Positions 26,882-34,379 of a stretch of 64,000 nucleotides of DNA are shown piece after piece. This DNA is from VRUE01 sp963699215 (GTDB lineage Bacteria; Actinomycetota; Thermoleophilia; Solirubrobacterales; 70-9), in assembly GCA_963699215.1 (NCBI GenBank), contig OY969422.1, forward strand, positions 1,178,001 to 1,242,000, in the 5' to 3' direction. Position 1 is the stretch's first letter; the number at the start of each line of letters is the position of its first letter. The notes under the pieces are model-generated. The model ran no database searches. It was not told the DNA's origin and saw nothing but the letters and a program-made list of their open reading frames with translations. The translations under genes and the position numbers were made by a program.

Positions 26882-27157
26882 ATGGGGCGCTCGACCAAAA
26901 AGGGACCCTGGGTGGAAGCGGCGCTGATGAAGCGGATATCGGCGATGAACGAGTCCGGTCAGAAGCAGATGGTCAAGACCTGGTCGCGGACCTCGACGAT
27001 CTTCCCGGAGATGGTCGGCCACACGATCGCCGTCCATGACGGCAAGAAGCACGTGCCGGTCTTCATCTCGGAGTCGATGGTCGGCCACAAGCTGGGAGAG
27101 TTCGCTCCCACGCGAACCTTCCGTGCCCACTCGGGCACCGGCAAGGGAGGCGAGTAG
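26882..27157 (+). CDS. rpsS: 30S ribosomal protein S19
   Basis: 91 residues, from ATG at 26882. MGRSTKKGPWVEAALMKRI and PEMVGHTIAVHDGKKHVPVF are typical. It lies 2 bp after rplB and 2 bp before rplV. Confidence 0.97.
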   Translation: MGRSTKKGPWVEAALMKRISAMNESGQKQMVKTWSRTSTIFPEMVGHTIAVHDGKKHVPVFISESMVGHKLGEFAPTRTFRAHSGTGKGGE

Positions 27158-27159
27158 GG

Positions 27160-27684
27160 ATGGCGCTCGAGAAGAAGCAGAGGGACCCCAACACCAAAAA
27201 AGAGTCGGGGAAGAAAGCGGCCGACAAAAAAGCTTCGACGAAAAAACCGGCGCCGAAAAAAGCTGCCGCCAAAAAAGAGCCGGCGAAAAAAGCCGCTCCG
27301 AAAAAAGAGCCCGCAAAGAAAAAAGAGGCGGCGAAGCCGGCCCCGATCGTGGTGCGGGCCAGCTCGCGATACGTGCGGGTGGCGCCGCGCAAGGCGCGGC
27401 TCGTCGCCGACCAGGTCCGCGGCCTGCAGATCGACCGGGCGCGGGCGCTGCTGCAGTTCTCGCCCCGCGGCGCGGCCCGCGACATCGGCAAGCTGATCGA
27501 GTCGGCCGCCGCCAATGCGGAGAACAACCACGATCTCGTCGCCGACGAGATGCGGGTCGCCGAGATCACCGTCGACGAAGGCCCGACGCTGCGCCGCTTC
27601 CGGCCGCGGGCGCTGGGCCGGGCGACCCCGATCAACAAGCGAACCAGCCACATCGCCGTGGCGCTGAGCCCGGACGAGGAATAG
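27160..27684 (+). CDS. rplV: 50S ribosomal protein L22 with Lys/Ala-rich N-terminal extension
   Basis: 174 residues; the conserved L22 fold begins only at ~residue 65 (ASSRYVRVAPRKARLVADQV), so ~60 residues are added in front. The extension consists of KKxxA-type pentapeptides, resembling histone H1-like tails, and is encoded by a 15-bp tandem repeat carrying A6 runs. The C-terminal beta hairpin of the exit tunnel is present. The ATG at 27160 is 2 bp after rpsS and no start lies between the extension and the fold, so the extension is probably translated. Confidence 0.95.
   Translation: MALEKKQRDPNTKKESGKKAADKKASTKKPAPKKAAAKKEPAKKAAPKKEPAKKKEAAKPAPIVVRASSRYVRVAPRKARLVADQVRGLQIDRARALLQFSPRGAARDIGKLIESAAANAENNHDLVADEMRVAEITVDEGPTLRRFRPRALGRATPINKRTSHIAVALSPDEE
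27196..27324 (+). repeat. 15-bp minisatellite with A6 tracts in rplV
   Basis: AAAAAA runs begin at 27226, 27241, 27256, 27271, 27286 and 27301, exactly 15 bp apart, with outliers at 27196 and 27319. They encode KK-containing pentapeptides. A6 runs are rare elsewhere in this GC-rich window. Confidence 0.85.
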
Positions 27685-27691
27685 GAAGACC

Positions 27692-28420
27692 ATGGGACAG
27701 AAGATCCATCCCGGCGGCTTCCGCGTCGGCTACATCCAGGACTGGAAGTCGAACTGGTTCGACGAGAAGGGCTTCGCCGACGTGCTCGCCGAGGATCTCG
27801 CGATCCGCACCCACATCGAGGGCAAACTCGCCCACGCCGGCATCTCGAGCATCACGATCGAGCGCCGTGGAGAGGTGTCGGTGGACATCCACACCGCCCG
27901 CCCCGGCATCGTGATCGGCAAGTCGGGCAGCGAAGTCGACGCGCTGCGCAAGGAGCTGCACAAGCTGACCGGCAAGCCGGTCAAGGTGAACATCCGCGAG
28001 GTGAAGCGCCCCGAGCTCGATGCGAAACTGGTCGCCCAGTCGATCGCCGAGCAGCTGCAGAACCGAGTCGCCTTCCGCCGGGCGATGAAACGCGCTCTGA
28101 CCTCGGCGATGCGCTCCGGCGCAAAAGGGGTGAAGCTGCAGGTCTCCGGCCGGCTCGGCGGGTCCGAGATGGCGCGGACCGAAAGCTACTCGGACGGCCG
28201 CGTGCCGCTGCACACGCTGCGCGCCAACATCGACTACGGCTTCTTCGAGGCACGCACGACGGCGGGCCGGATCGGCGTCAAATGCTGGATCAACAAGGGC
28301 GAAGTGATGCCCGAGGGGTTCCGCACCGATCAGATTCCCGACGATGGCGAGCCGCAGGGCGGTCAGCGCGGCGGACGCCAGCGCGGCGGCGACAGAGGTC
28401 GCGGCGGGGGTGGTCGCTGA
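27692..28420 (+). CDS. rpsC: 30S ribosomal protein S3
   Basis: 242 residues. N-terminal MGQKIHPGGFRVGYIQDW, KH domain (GIVIGKSGSEVDALRKEL) and C-terminal S3 domain; a Gly/Arg tail (GGQRGGRQRGGDRGRGGGGR) extends the end. It forms part of the mRNA entry helicase. The stop overlaps rplP by one base. Confidence 0.97.
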   Translation: MGQKIHPGGFRVGYIQDWKSNWFDEKGFADVLAEDLAIRTHIEGKLAHAGISSITIERRGEVSVDIHTARPGIVIGKSGSEVDALRKELHKLTGKPVKVNIREVKRPELDAKLVAQSIAEQLQNRVAFRRAMKRALTSAMRSGAKGVKLQVSGRLGGSEMARTESYSDGRVPLHTLRANIDYGFFEARTTAGRIGVKCWINKGEVMPEGFRTDQIPDDGEPQGGQRGGRQRGGDRGRGGGGR

Positions 28421-28845
28421 TGCTGATGCCGAAGCGGGTCAAGCACCGCAAACAGATGCGCGGTCGGATGCGCGGCAACACCAAGGGCGGCAGCCATGTC
28501 GCCTTCGGCGAGTATGGCCTGAAGGCGCTCGACCGCGGCTGGATCACCAACCGTCAGATCGAGGCCGCCCGCATCGCGATGACCCGCAAGATCAAACGCG
28601 GTGGCAAGGTCTGGATCAACATCTTCCCCGACAAGCCCTACACGAAGAAGCCGGCCGAGACGCGGATGGGCTCGGGCAAGGGCAACCCGGAGGGTTGGGT
28701 CGCCGTGGTCAAGCCGGGCAAGGTGATGTTCGAGCTGGCCGGCGTCCCCGAGGATCTGGCCCGCGAGGCGCTGCGCCTGGCCGGCCACAAGCTCCCGGTG
28801 AAGACCAAGTTCGTGATGCGCGAGGGAGCGGAGGCTCAGTCATGA
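28420..28845 (+). CDS. rplP: 50S ribosomal protein L16
   Basis: 141 residues from ATG at 28420 (MLMPKRVKHRKQMRGR); the ATG two codons later is possible. MGSGKGNPEGWVAVVKPGKV is intact. It organises the A-site region. It overlaps rpsC by one base and rpmC by four. Confidence 0.97.
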   Translation: MLMPKRVKHRKQMRGRMRGNTKGGSHVAFGEYGLKALDRGWITNRQIEAARIAMTRKIKRGGKVWINIFPDKPYTKKPAETRMGSGKGNPEGWVAVVKPGKVMFELAGVPEDLAREALRLAGHKLPVKTKFVMREGAEAQS

Positions 28846-29054
28846 AGGCATCCGAGACCCACAACCTGAAAGACGACGAGCTGGTGGCGAAGCTGATCGA
28901 CGCCAAGCAGGAGTCGTTCAACCTGCGCTTCCGGCACGCGACCGGCGAGCTCGAGAACACGTCGCGACTGGGTGACGCGAAGCGGGATATCGCTCGGCTG
29001 CTTACCGTGGCCAAGCAGCGCGGGATCGACGTGGATAGAGAGCTGAGGAAATGA
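28842..29054 (+). CDS. rpmC: 50S ribosomal protein L29
   Basis: 70 residues, two-helix protein: LKDDELVAKLIDAKQESFNL and RDIARLLTVAKQRGIDV. The ATGA overlaps rplP, and its end overlaps rpsQ by 4 bp. L29 lies beside L23 at the tunnel exit. Confidence 0.95.
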   Translation: MKASETHNLKDDELVAKLIDAKQESFNLRFRHATGELENTSRLGDAKRDIARLLTVAKQRGIDVDRELRK

Positions 29055-29776
29055 TGGCTGAGGACGAGAAAAAAGACACCACTGAAGAGACTCCTCAGGA
29101 CGAGGGCACGTCGGCCGCGGGTCCCGACGCGGCCTCGGAGGAGTCTGCGGGCGGGGGCGAGGCCTCCGTTCTCGACTCCTCCGAGTCCGCGCCACCCGCG
29201 GGCGAGGAGTCTGCGTCCGAGGAGGCTCCGGCCGAGGAGGCGGCTGCCCCCGCCCCCGAGAAGGAAGCTGGGGAGCCCGAGGCGCCGGCGGCGGAGCCTG
29301 CTGCCGAGAAGGAGCCCGATCCCGAGGATGAGCTTCCCTGGAAGGAGAAGCGGCGGCTCGAGCGGTCGCGGCGACCGCATCAGGCCAAGCCGCAGCAGTC
29401 GCCCGAGGAGCGGAAGGCGGCTCGGTTGGCCGAGCACAAGCGGCGGGGCGCCGAACGGCGCAAGGAGCGGGCTGCCGCGAAAGCCAAGAAGACTCCGGGA
29501 ACCGGGACGCCTGTCGCCGAGAAGGACGCCAATGCGGCCAAGGTGCGGCAGGGGATCGTGGTCTCCGACAAGGGCCAGAAATCGATCACGGTGCGGGTCG
29601 ACATCGTGCGGCGGCACCCGACCTACGAGAAGGTCATCCGTCGCTCGCGCACCCTGCACGCCCACGACGAGCGCAACGAGGCGGGCGAGGGCGATGTCGT
29701 CCGCGTGGTCGAGACCCGGCCGCTCTCGAAGACGAAGCGCTGGCGCTTGGTCGAGGTGCTGGAGAAGGCGAAGTAA
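29051..29776 (+). CDS. rpsQ: 30S ribosomal protein S17 with ~155-residue N-terminal extension
   Basis: 241 residues against the usual ~85. The S17 OB-fold occupies the C-terminal third (RQGIVVSDKGQKSITVRVD, HDERNEAGEGDVV, RPLSKTKRWRLVEVLE). The preceding region is acidic and Ala/Pro-rich (~1-95), then Lys/Arg-rich (~96-155). No internal ATG precedes the fold; an internal GTG at the fold boundary is a possible second start. Residues ~22-51 are encoded by a palindromic repeat shared with rpsE and rplE. Confidence 0.93.
   Translation: MMAEDEKKDTTEETPQDEGTSAAGPDAASEESAGGGEASVLDSSESAPPAGEESASEEAPAEEAAAPAPEKEAGEPEAPAAEPAAEKEPDPEDELPWKEKRRLERSRRPHQAKPQQSPEERKAARLAEHKRRGAERRKERAAAKAKKTPGTGTPVAEKDANAAKVRQGIVVSDKGQKSITVRVDIVRRHPTYEKVIRRSRTLHAHDERNEAGEGDVVRVVETRPLSKTKRWRLVEVLEKAK
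29115..29201. repeat. 87-bp protein-coding palindromic element, copy A (in rpsQ)
   Basis: The outer arms CCGCGGGT / ACCCGCGG bound a long stem with inner arms CTCGGAGGAGTC / GACTCCTCCGAG and a ~27-bp loop. About 78 of 87 bases match the copy in rpsE, which has the same length. It is read in the same phase in every copy, giving AAGPDAASEES... and ...SESAPPAG at the two ends. Confidence 0.85.
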
Positions 29777-29780
29777 GGCG

Positions 29781-30152
29781 ATGATCCAGCAGGAGTCCAG
29801 ACTCAAAGTCGCCGACAACTCGGGTGCCCGGGAGATCCTCTGCATCCGGGTCAAGGGCGGCTCGCACCGCCGCTATGCCGGCGTCGGCGACGTGATCACG
29901 GCGACGGTCAAACAGGCCAGCCCGCAAGGTGGCGTGCGCAAGGGCGAGGTCGTGCAGGCGGTCGTAGTCCGAACCAAGAAGCAGCTCGGCCGCGCCGACG
30001 GCACCTACATCTCCTTCGACGAAAACGCCGCGGTGCTGATCGATCCGGCCAGCAACAACCCGCGCGGCACCCGCATCTTCGGGCCGGTCGCCCGCGAGCT
30101 GCGCGAGCGCAACTTCATGAAAATCGTCTCGCTGGCGCCGGAGGTCCTCTGA
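29781..30152 (+). CDS. rplN: 50S ribosomal protein L14
   Basis: 123 residues from ATG at 29781: MIQQESRLKVADNSGAREIL, the family N terminus, and the RIFGPVARELRERNFMKIVS end. It contacts 16S rRNA at an intersubunit bridge. The stop overlaps the rplX ATG. Confidence 0.97.
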   Translation: MIQQESRLKVADNSGAREILCIRVKGGSHRRYAGVGDVITATVKQASPQGGVRKGEVVQAVVVRTKKQLGRADGTYISFDENAAVLIDPASNNPRGTRIFGPVARELRERNFMKIVSLAPEVL

Positions 30153-30493
30153 TGGCGAGGCCGATGCGGATCAGGACCGACGACATGGTCAAGGTGATCG
30201 GCGGCAAGGACTCCGGCAAGACCGGCCGGGTCGTGCGCACCGATCCCAAGCGCAGCTTCGTTTACGTCGAGGGCATCAGCATGGTCAAGCGGCACCAGAA
30301 ACCGCGGCCGGTCCAGGACGTGCAGAAAGCGGGCCAACAGCTGGGCGGGATCGTCGAGAAGGAGGGTCCGATCCACGTCTCCAACGTGATGCTGCTCGAC
30401 CCCAAAGACAACAAGCCGACCCGGATCGGCGTGCGCCGCGACAAAGGCGGCAAGCGCGAGCGGTTCGCCAAGCGCAGCGGGGTGTCGCTCTAG
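30152..30493 (+). CDS. rplX: 50S ribosomal protein L24
   Basis: 113 residues with an N-terminal KOW motif (VKVIGGKDSGKTGRVVRTDP) and the NVMLLDPKDNKPTRIG strand. It initiates 50S assembly. The start overlaps rplN by one base and the stop overlaps the rplE GTG. Confidence 0.97.
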   Translation: MARPMRIRTDDMVKVIGGKDSGKTGRVVRTDPKRSFVYVEGISMVKRHQKPRPVQDVQKAGQQLGGIVEKEGPIHVSNVMLLDPKDNKPTRIGVRRDKGGKRERFAKRSGVSL

Positions 30494-31338
30494 TGGAGGC
30501 GACGACGACCCCGCAGTCTCAGGCCGCGCCGCCGCCGCGCTTGCGCGAGCGCTACGAGCAGGAGGTGGCGCCGGCGCTGACGCGGAAATTCGGCTACTCG
30601 AGCTCGATGCAGATTCCCCGCCTGCAGAAGATCGTCCTCAACATGGGGGTCGGCGAGGCGAAACAGAACGCGAAGATGCTGGAGGCGGCGCAGGAGCAGC
30701 TGGCGACGATCGCCGGCCAGCAGCCCAGCGTGCGGCGGGCGCGCAAGTCGATCGCCTCCTTCAAGGTTCGCGAGGGGATGCCGGTCGGCCTCTCGGTCAC
30801 CCTGCGCCGGGCGCGGATGTGGGAGTTCTTCGACCGGCTCTGCTCGATCGCCGTGCCCCGCATCCGCGACTTCCGCGGGCTCAACCCGCGTTCCTTCGAC
30901 GGCCGCGGCAACTACTCGATGGGCGTTCGCGAGCAGCTGATCTTCCCGGAAATCGATTACGACTCGATCGACGAGACGCGCGGTCTCGACGTCACGATCG
31001 CGACCTCTGCCCCTACCGACGTCGAAGCCTTCGAGCTGCTGCTGGGGTTGGGAATGCCGTTTGCCCAGGAGGGCCGGCCGGGCGGCCGCGACGCCGAGAC
31101 CGAGGCGGCCGAGGAAGAGGAGAAGCGCAAGGAGGAGGCCCGCCTGCGGGCGGAGGCCGAGCAGGCGGCGCTCGAGCAGCTGAAAGAAGAGAACCCCGAG
31201 GCCTACGAGAAGCCCCCGGCCGCGGGTCCCGACGCGACCGAGGAGGCACCCGACCTCACCCGGTCGGATACCTCCGCGTCCACGCCACCCGCGGGTGGGG
31301 ACGACGCGGAGGACGAGAAGGAGGATTCCAATGGCTAA
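30493..31338 (+). CDS. rplE: 50S ribosomal protein L5 with ~90-residue acidic C-terminal tail
   Basis: 281 residues; L5 proper is the first ~190 (LQKIVLNMGVGEAKQNAKML, RIRDFRGLNPRSFDGRGNYS, GLDVTIATSAPTDVEAFELL). The remaining ~90 are Glu/Ala/Arg-rich, first a probable coiled coil (ETEAAEEEEKRKEEARLRAE), then a Pro/Asp stretch encoded by a shortened copy of the palindrome found in rpsQ and rpsE. GTG start overlapping rplX; the last 8 bp overlap rpsZ. Confidence 0.95.
   Translation: MEATTTPQSQAAPPPRLRERYEQEVAPALTRKFGYSSSMQIPRLQKIVLNMGVGEAKQNAKMLEAAQEQLATIAGQQPSVRRARKSIASFKVREGMPVGLSVTLRRARMWEFFDRLCSIAVPRIRDFRGLNPRSFDGRGNYSMGVREQLIFPEIDYDSIDETRGLDVTIATSAPTDVEAFELLLGLGMPFAQEGRPGGRDAETEAAEEEEKRKEEARLRAEAEQAALEQLKEENPEAYEKPPAAGPDATEEAPDLTRSDTSASTPPAGGDDAEDEKEDSNG
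31220..31294. repeat. 75-bp protein-coding palindromic element, copy C (in rplE)
   Basis: It has the same outer arms CCGCGGGT / ACCCGCGG as copies A and B. It is 12 bp (4 codons) shorter, keeps the reading phase, and retains a stem (GAGGAGG/CCTCCGC region, inner CCGAC/GTCGG) with a diverged middle. Confidence 0.7.
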
Positions 31339-31516
31339 GACTTCCATGAAGGTGAAGCAGGGCCGCAAGGCCAAGTTCAAGTCCCGCGAGTACAACCGTT
31401 GCCGGCGCTGCGGGCGCCCGCGCGGCTATTACCGCAAGTTCGGCCTCTGCCGGATCTGCCTGCGCGAGGCTGCCCACGAGGGTTACGTCCCCGGCATGAC
31501 CAAGTCGAGTTGGTAG
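31331..31516 (+). CDS. rpsZ: 30S ribosomal protein S14, zinc-binding type (type Z)
   Basis: 61 residues. The CRRC...CRIC zinc knuckle marks the short C+ form. It ends REAAHEGYVPGMTKSSW. The ATG lies inside the end of rplE (8-bp overlap), so translation is probably coupled. Confidence 0.96.
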   Translation: MAKTSMKVKQGRKAKFKSREYNRCRRCGRPRGYYRKFGLCRICLREAAHEGYVPGMTKSSW

Positions 31517-31526
31517 GGCGACGACG

Positions 31527-31922
31527 ATGCTGAACGACCCGATAGCCGATTACCTGACCCGGATCCGCAACGCGCTCGGCTCTGGGCACGACGACGTGCA
31601 GATCCCCGCCTCGCGGCTGAAGGAAGAGATGTCCCGGATCCTCAAGGAGCAGGGCTATATCCGCGACTTCCGCCGCAAGCCGGCCAGGGTCGGCGAGGCG
31701 ATCGAGATCCGGCTCAAGTACACGGAGGATCGCCGCCCGGTGATCGCCGGGCTGGAGCGGGTCTCGCGTCCGGGTCGGCGCCGCTACGTCGATCACAAGG
31801 AAGTGCCGCGCGTTCACGGCGGCACCGGTACGGCGATCGTCAGCACCTCGGTCGGCGTGATGACCGGGCACGAAGCGAAGGCGAGAGGGGTCGGCGGCGA
31901 GGTAGTCGCCTACGTCTGGTGA
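31527..31922 (+). CDS. rpsH: 30S ribosomal protein S8
   Basis: 131 residues. DPIADYLTRIRNAL at the start and STSVGVMTGHEAKARGVGGE at the end are the family signatures. It binds helix 21 of 16S rRNA; in E. coli S8 is the spc operon repressor. Confidence 0.97.
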   Translation: MLNDPIADYLTRIRNALGSGHDDVQIPASRLKEEMSRILKEQGYIRDFRRKPARVGEAIEIRLKYTEDRRPVIAGLERVSRPGRRRYVDHKEVPRVHGGTGTAIVSTSVGVMTGHEAKARGVGGEVVAYVW

Positions 31923-31938
31923 CCGGGAGCATCGAGCG

Positions 31939-32472
31939 ATGAGCCGAATCGGAAGAAAGCCAATCCCCGTTCCCGAGTCCGTCACGGTCGAGCTCGCCCC
32001 CGGGCGCGTCGCCGTCAAGGGGCCGAAGGGCGAGCTGGCCCAGAGTCTCTCCGCCGAGATGAAGGTCGAGCAGGACGACGGCACGGTCACCGTGGAGCGC
32101 CCCACCAATCGCGGCGAGCACCGCGCCCTGCACGGGTTGACCCGCAGCCTGATCGCGAACATGGTCGAGGGCGTCACCGATGGCTTCGAGAAGCGACTGG
32201 AGATCCAGGGGGTCGGCTACCGCGCCCAGCTCAAGGGCAAGAGCCTGGAGCTCGCACTCGGCTACTCGCACCCGGTCTCGGTCGAGCCGCCGGAGGGGAT
32301 CGAGTTCGAGGTTCCGCAGCCGACCGAGGTCGTCGTGCGCGGGATCGACAAGCAGCTCGTCGGGCAGGTCGCCGCGGACATCCGCAAGCGCCGCCCGCCG
32401 GAGCCCTACAAGGGCAAGGGGATCCGCTACCGCGACGAGCACGTCGCGCGCAAGGTCGGAAAGAGGGCTTGA
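31939..32472 (+). CDS. rplF: 50S ribosomal protein L6
   Basis: 177 residues with the two L6 repeats; MSRIGRKPIPVPESVTVEL at the start and EPYKGKGIRYRDEHVARKVG near the end are typical. It lies near the sarcin-ricin loop. Confidence 0.97.
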   Translation: MSRIGRKPIPVPESVTVELAPGRVAVKGPKGELAQSLSAEMKVEQDDGTVTVERPTNRGEHRALHGLTRSLIANMVEGVTDGFEKRLEIQGVGYRAQLKGKSLELALGYSHPVSVEPPEGIEFEVPQPTEVVVRGIDKQLVGQVAADIRKRRPPEPYKGKGIRYRDEHVARKVGKRA

Positions 32473-32473
32473 G

Positions 32474-32827
32474 ATGACCGTCCTGACCAAGCGCCAGCAG
32501 CGCCTGCGCCGCCGCCGCCGGGTGCGCGCCCGCATCGTCGGCAGCGCCGAGCGGCCCCGCCTGTCCGTTTACCGGTCCAACCGCGGCGTGTTCGCGCAGC
32601 TGGTCGACGACCGCGCCGGGCACACCTTGGCGGCGGTCAACTGGACCGAGCCGGAGCTGCGCAAGCTGTCCGCCGCCGCGCAGGCGAAGCGGGCGGGGGA
32701 GCTGTTGGCCGAGCGGGCCAAGTCCGCCGGCGTAGAGAGCTGCGTCTTCGACCGCGGCGGCTACAAGTTCCACGGCCGCGTCAAGGCCCTTGCAGAAGGC
32801 GCCCGCGAGAAGGGCCTGAAGTTCTGA
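32474..32827 (+). CDS. rplR: 50S ribosomal protein L18
   Basis: 117 residues from ATG at 32474 (1 bp after the rplF stop). RPRLSVYRSNRGVFAQLVDD and FDRGGYKFHGRVKALAEGAR are typical. Its Arg-rich N terminus binds 5S rRNA. Confidence 0.97.
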   Translation: MTVLTKRQQRLRRRRRVRARIVGSAERPRLSVYRSNRGVFAQLVDDRAGHTLAAVNWTEPELRKLSAAAQAKRAGELLAERAKSAGVESCVFDRGGYKFHGRVKALAEGAREKGLKF

Positions 32828-32870
32828 TGGCCGGCCGCGCATCGTCCAGCCAGCTACCCTGTCCGGTCCG

Positions 32871-33683
32871 ATGAAGGGCATGGACATGACCAACGTGGAG
32901 ACCGTCTCCCCCAGGGGGCTGGATCTCCAGGAGCGGGTGATCGAGATCAACCGCGTCGCCAAGGTGGTCAAGGGCGGCCGCCGGTTCTCCTTCACGGCGC
33001 TGGTTGCCGTCGGCGACGAAGAGGGCGTGGTCGGGATCGGCTACGGCAAGGCCCGCGAGGTGCCGCTGGCGATCCAGAAGGCGGTCGAGAACGCGCGCAA
33101 GAGCTTGATCCGGGTGCCCAAATACGGTCAGACCCTCACCCACAAGATCGTCGGTCGCTACGGCGCCGGCCACGTCGTCCTCCGTCCGGCCAGCCCCGGT
33201 ACCGGGGTGATCGCGGGCGGCGGCGTCCGCGCCGTGCTCGAGCTGGGCGGGGTACGCGACGTGCTCACCAAGAGCATCGGCACGCAGAACCCGATCAACT
33301 TGGTCAAGGCGACGATGGACGGCTTGGTTCGCCTGCGTAGGCCGGAGGAGGTTGCCGAGCTGCGCGGGTTGACCGTGGCCCAGGTCTTGGGAGTTCAGAA
33401 GAGCAACGGGGCTTCAACTGTTTCGGCTGAGGGTTCAGACGCCTCAGCCGCGGGTCCTGCCACGGCCTCGGGGGGGCCTGCGGGCGGGGGCGGGGCCTCC
33501 GTTCTCGACCCCCCCGAGTCCGCGCCACCCGCGGGTGAGGGGTCTGAGACCGCGGAGGTTCCGGCCGAGGAGGAGGCTCCGGTGCCTGAGGCCGAGCCTC
33601 CGGCCGCCGACGCGAAAGCTGCCGAGACTCCCGCCGAGGAGGCGACTGCGCCGGCGGCTGAGGCGAAAGCTGAGGAGTCGTGA
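32871..33683 (+). CDS. rpsE: 30S ribosomal protein S5 with ~100-residue C-terminal extension
   Basis: 270 residues; the S5 fold (dsRNA-binding N-terminal domain with NRVAKVVKGGRRFSF and the VVLRPASPGTGVIAGG segment) ends at ~170. The remaining ~100 residues are Ala/Glu/Pro-rich and contain copy B of the palindromic element. ATG at 32871 or 32880; 43 bp separate it from rplR. GTGA overlap with rpmD. Confidence 0.95.
   Translation: MKGMDMTNVETVSPRGLDLQERVIEINRVAKVVKGGRRFSFTALVAVGDEEGVVGIGYGKAREVPLAIQKAVENARKSLIRVPKYGQTLTHKIVGRYGAGHVVLRPASPGTGVIAGGGVRAVLELGGVRDVLTKSIGTQNPINLVKATMDGLVRLRRPEEVAELRGLTVAQVLGVQKSNGASTVSAEGSDASAAGPATASGGPAGGGGASVLDPPESAPPAGEGSETAEVPAEEEAPVPEAEPPAADAKAAETPAEEATAPAAEAKAEES
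33448..33534. repeat. 87-bp protein-coding palindromic element, copy B (in rpsE)
   Basis: Same length, outer arms and reading phase as copy A. Where copy A has GGAGGAG/CTCCTCC in its stem, copy B has GGGGGGG/CCCCCCC: both A-T pairs became G-C pairs together, so the stem is preserved by paired changes. It encodes AAGPATASGG... and ...PPESAPPAGE. Confidence 0.85.
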
Positions 33684-33859
33684 GCGCGGTCAAGATTCGA
33701 CAGGTTCGGTCTTCGAACGGGTCCAACCCAAGTCAGAAAGCGACGCTTTACGCGTTGGGCTTGGGGAAGATCGGCTCTTCCACCGAGAAGAAGGACACTC
33801 CTCAGCTGCAGGGGCAGATCCGGGTCGTCTCCCATCTGGTCGAGGTGAACGGTGGCTGA
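33680..33859 (+). CDS. rpmD: 50S ribosomal protein L30
   Basis: 59 residues, GTG start overlapping the rpsE stop by 4 bp. It begins SAVKIRQVRSSNGSNPSQKA and ends QIRVVSHLVEVNGG, matching the L30 fold and length. The end overlaps rplO by 8 bp. Confidence 0.94.
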   Translation: MSAVKIRQVRSSNGSNPSQKATLYALGLGKIGSSTEKKDTPQLQGQIRVVSHLVEVNGG

Positions 33860-34379
33860 GAAAGCTGCGAAAGCCAAAGACGACGCTCCCAGCGAGCGCT
33901 CGCAGGAGATCGGGCTGCACAACCTCTCGCCCAAGCCCGGCTCGAAACGGCCACGCAAGCGCATTGGCCGCGGCGAGGGCAGCGGCCTGGGGAAGACCTC
34001 CGGCCGCGGGCACAAGGGCTACGGCTCGCGCTCCGGGGCGAAGAAGAAGGCGGGCTACGAGGGCGGGCAGAACCCGATCCACATGCGGATGCGAAAGCTT
34101 CGCGGCCCGCACAAAAAGCAGTCGATGCCGTTCGAGAAATTCCGCACGGCGACGCAGCCAGTCAACGTCGGCGACCTCGAGGAGCGCTTCGACGCCGGCG
34201 CCGAGGTCAAGCCCGAGACGTTGAGGGAGAAGGGCCTGGCGAAGCGCTCCGAGCCGGTCAAGATCCTCGCCCGCGGCGAGATCTCGAAGAAGCTCGACGT
34301 CCACGCGCATGCCTTCAGCGCGGCCGCCCGCGAGAAGATCGAGGCTGCCGGCGGTTCCTGTCACACTCTGGAGCCGTAA
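33852..34379 (+). CDS. rplO: 50S ribosomal protein L15
   Basis: 175 residues, GTG start. After a ~20-residue charged lead, GLHNLSPKPGSKRPRKRIGR, GEGSGLGKTSGRGHKGYGSR and the C-terminal domain (HAHAFSAAAREKIEAAGG) match L15. The stop overlaps the secY ATG. Confidence 0.96.
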   Translation: MAEKAAKAKDDAPSERSQEIGLHNLSPKPGSKRPRKRIGRGEGSGLGKTSGRGHKGYGSRSGAKKKAGYEGGQNPIHMRMRKLRGPHKKQSMPFEKFRTATQPVNVGDLEERFDAGAEVKPETLREKGLAKRSEPVKILARGEISKKLDVHAHAFSAAAREKIEAAGGSCHTLEP

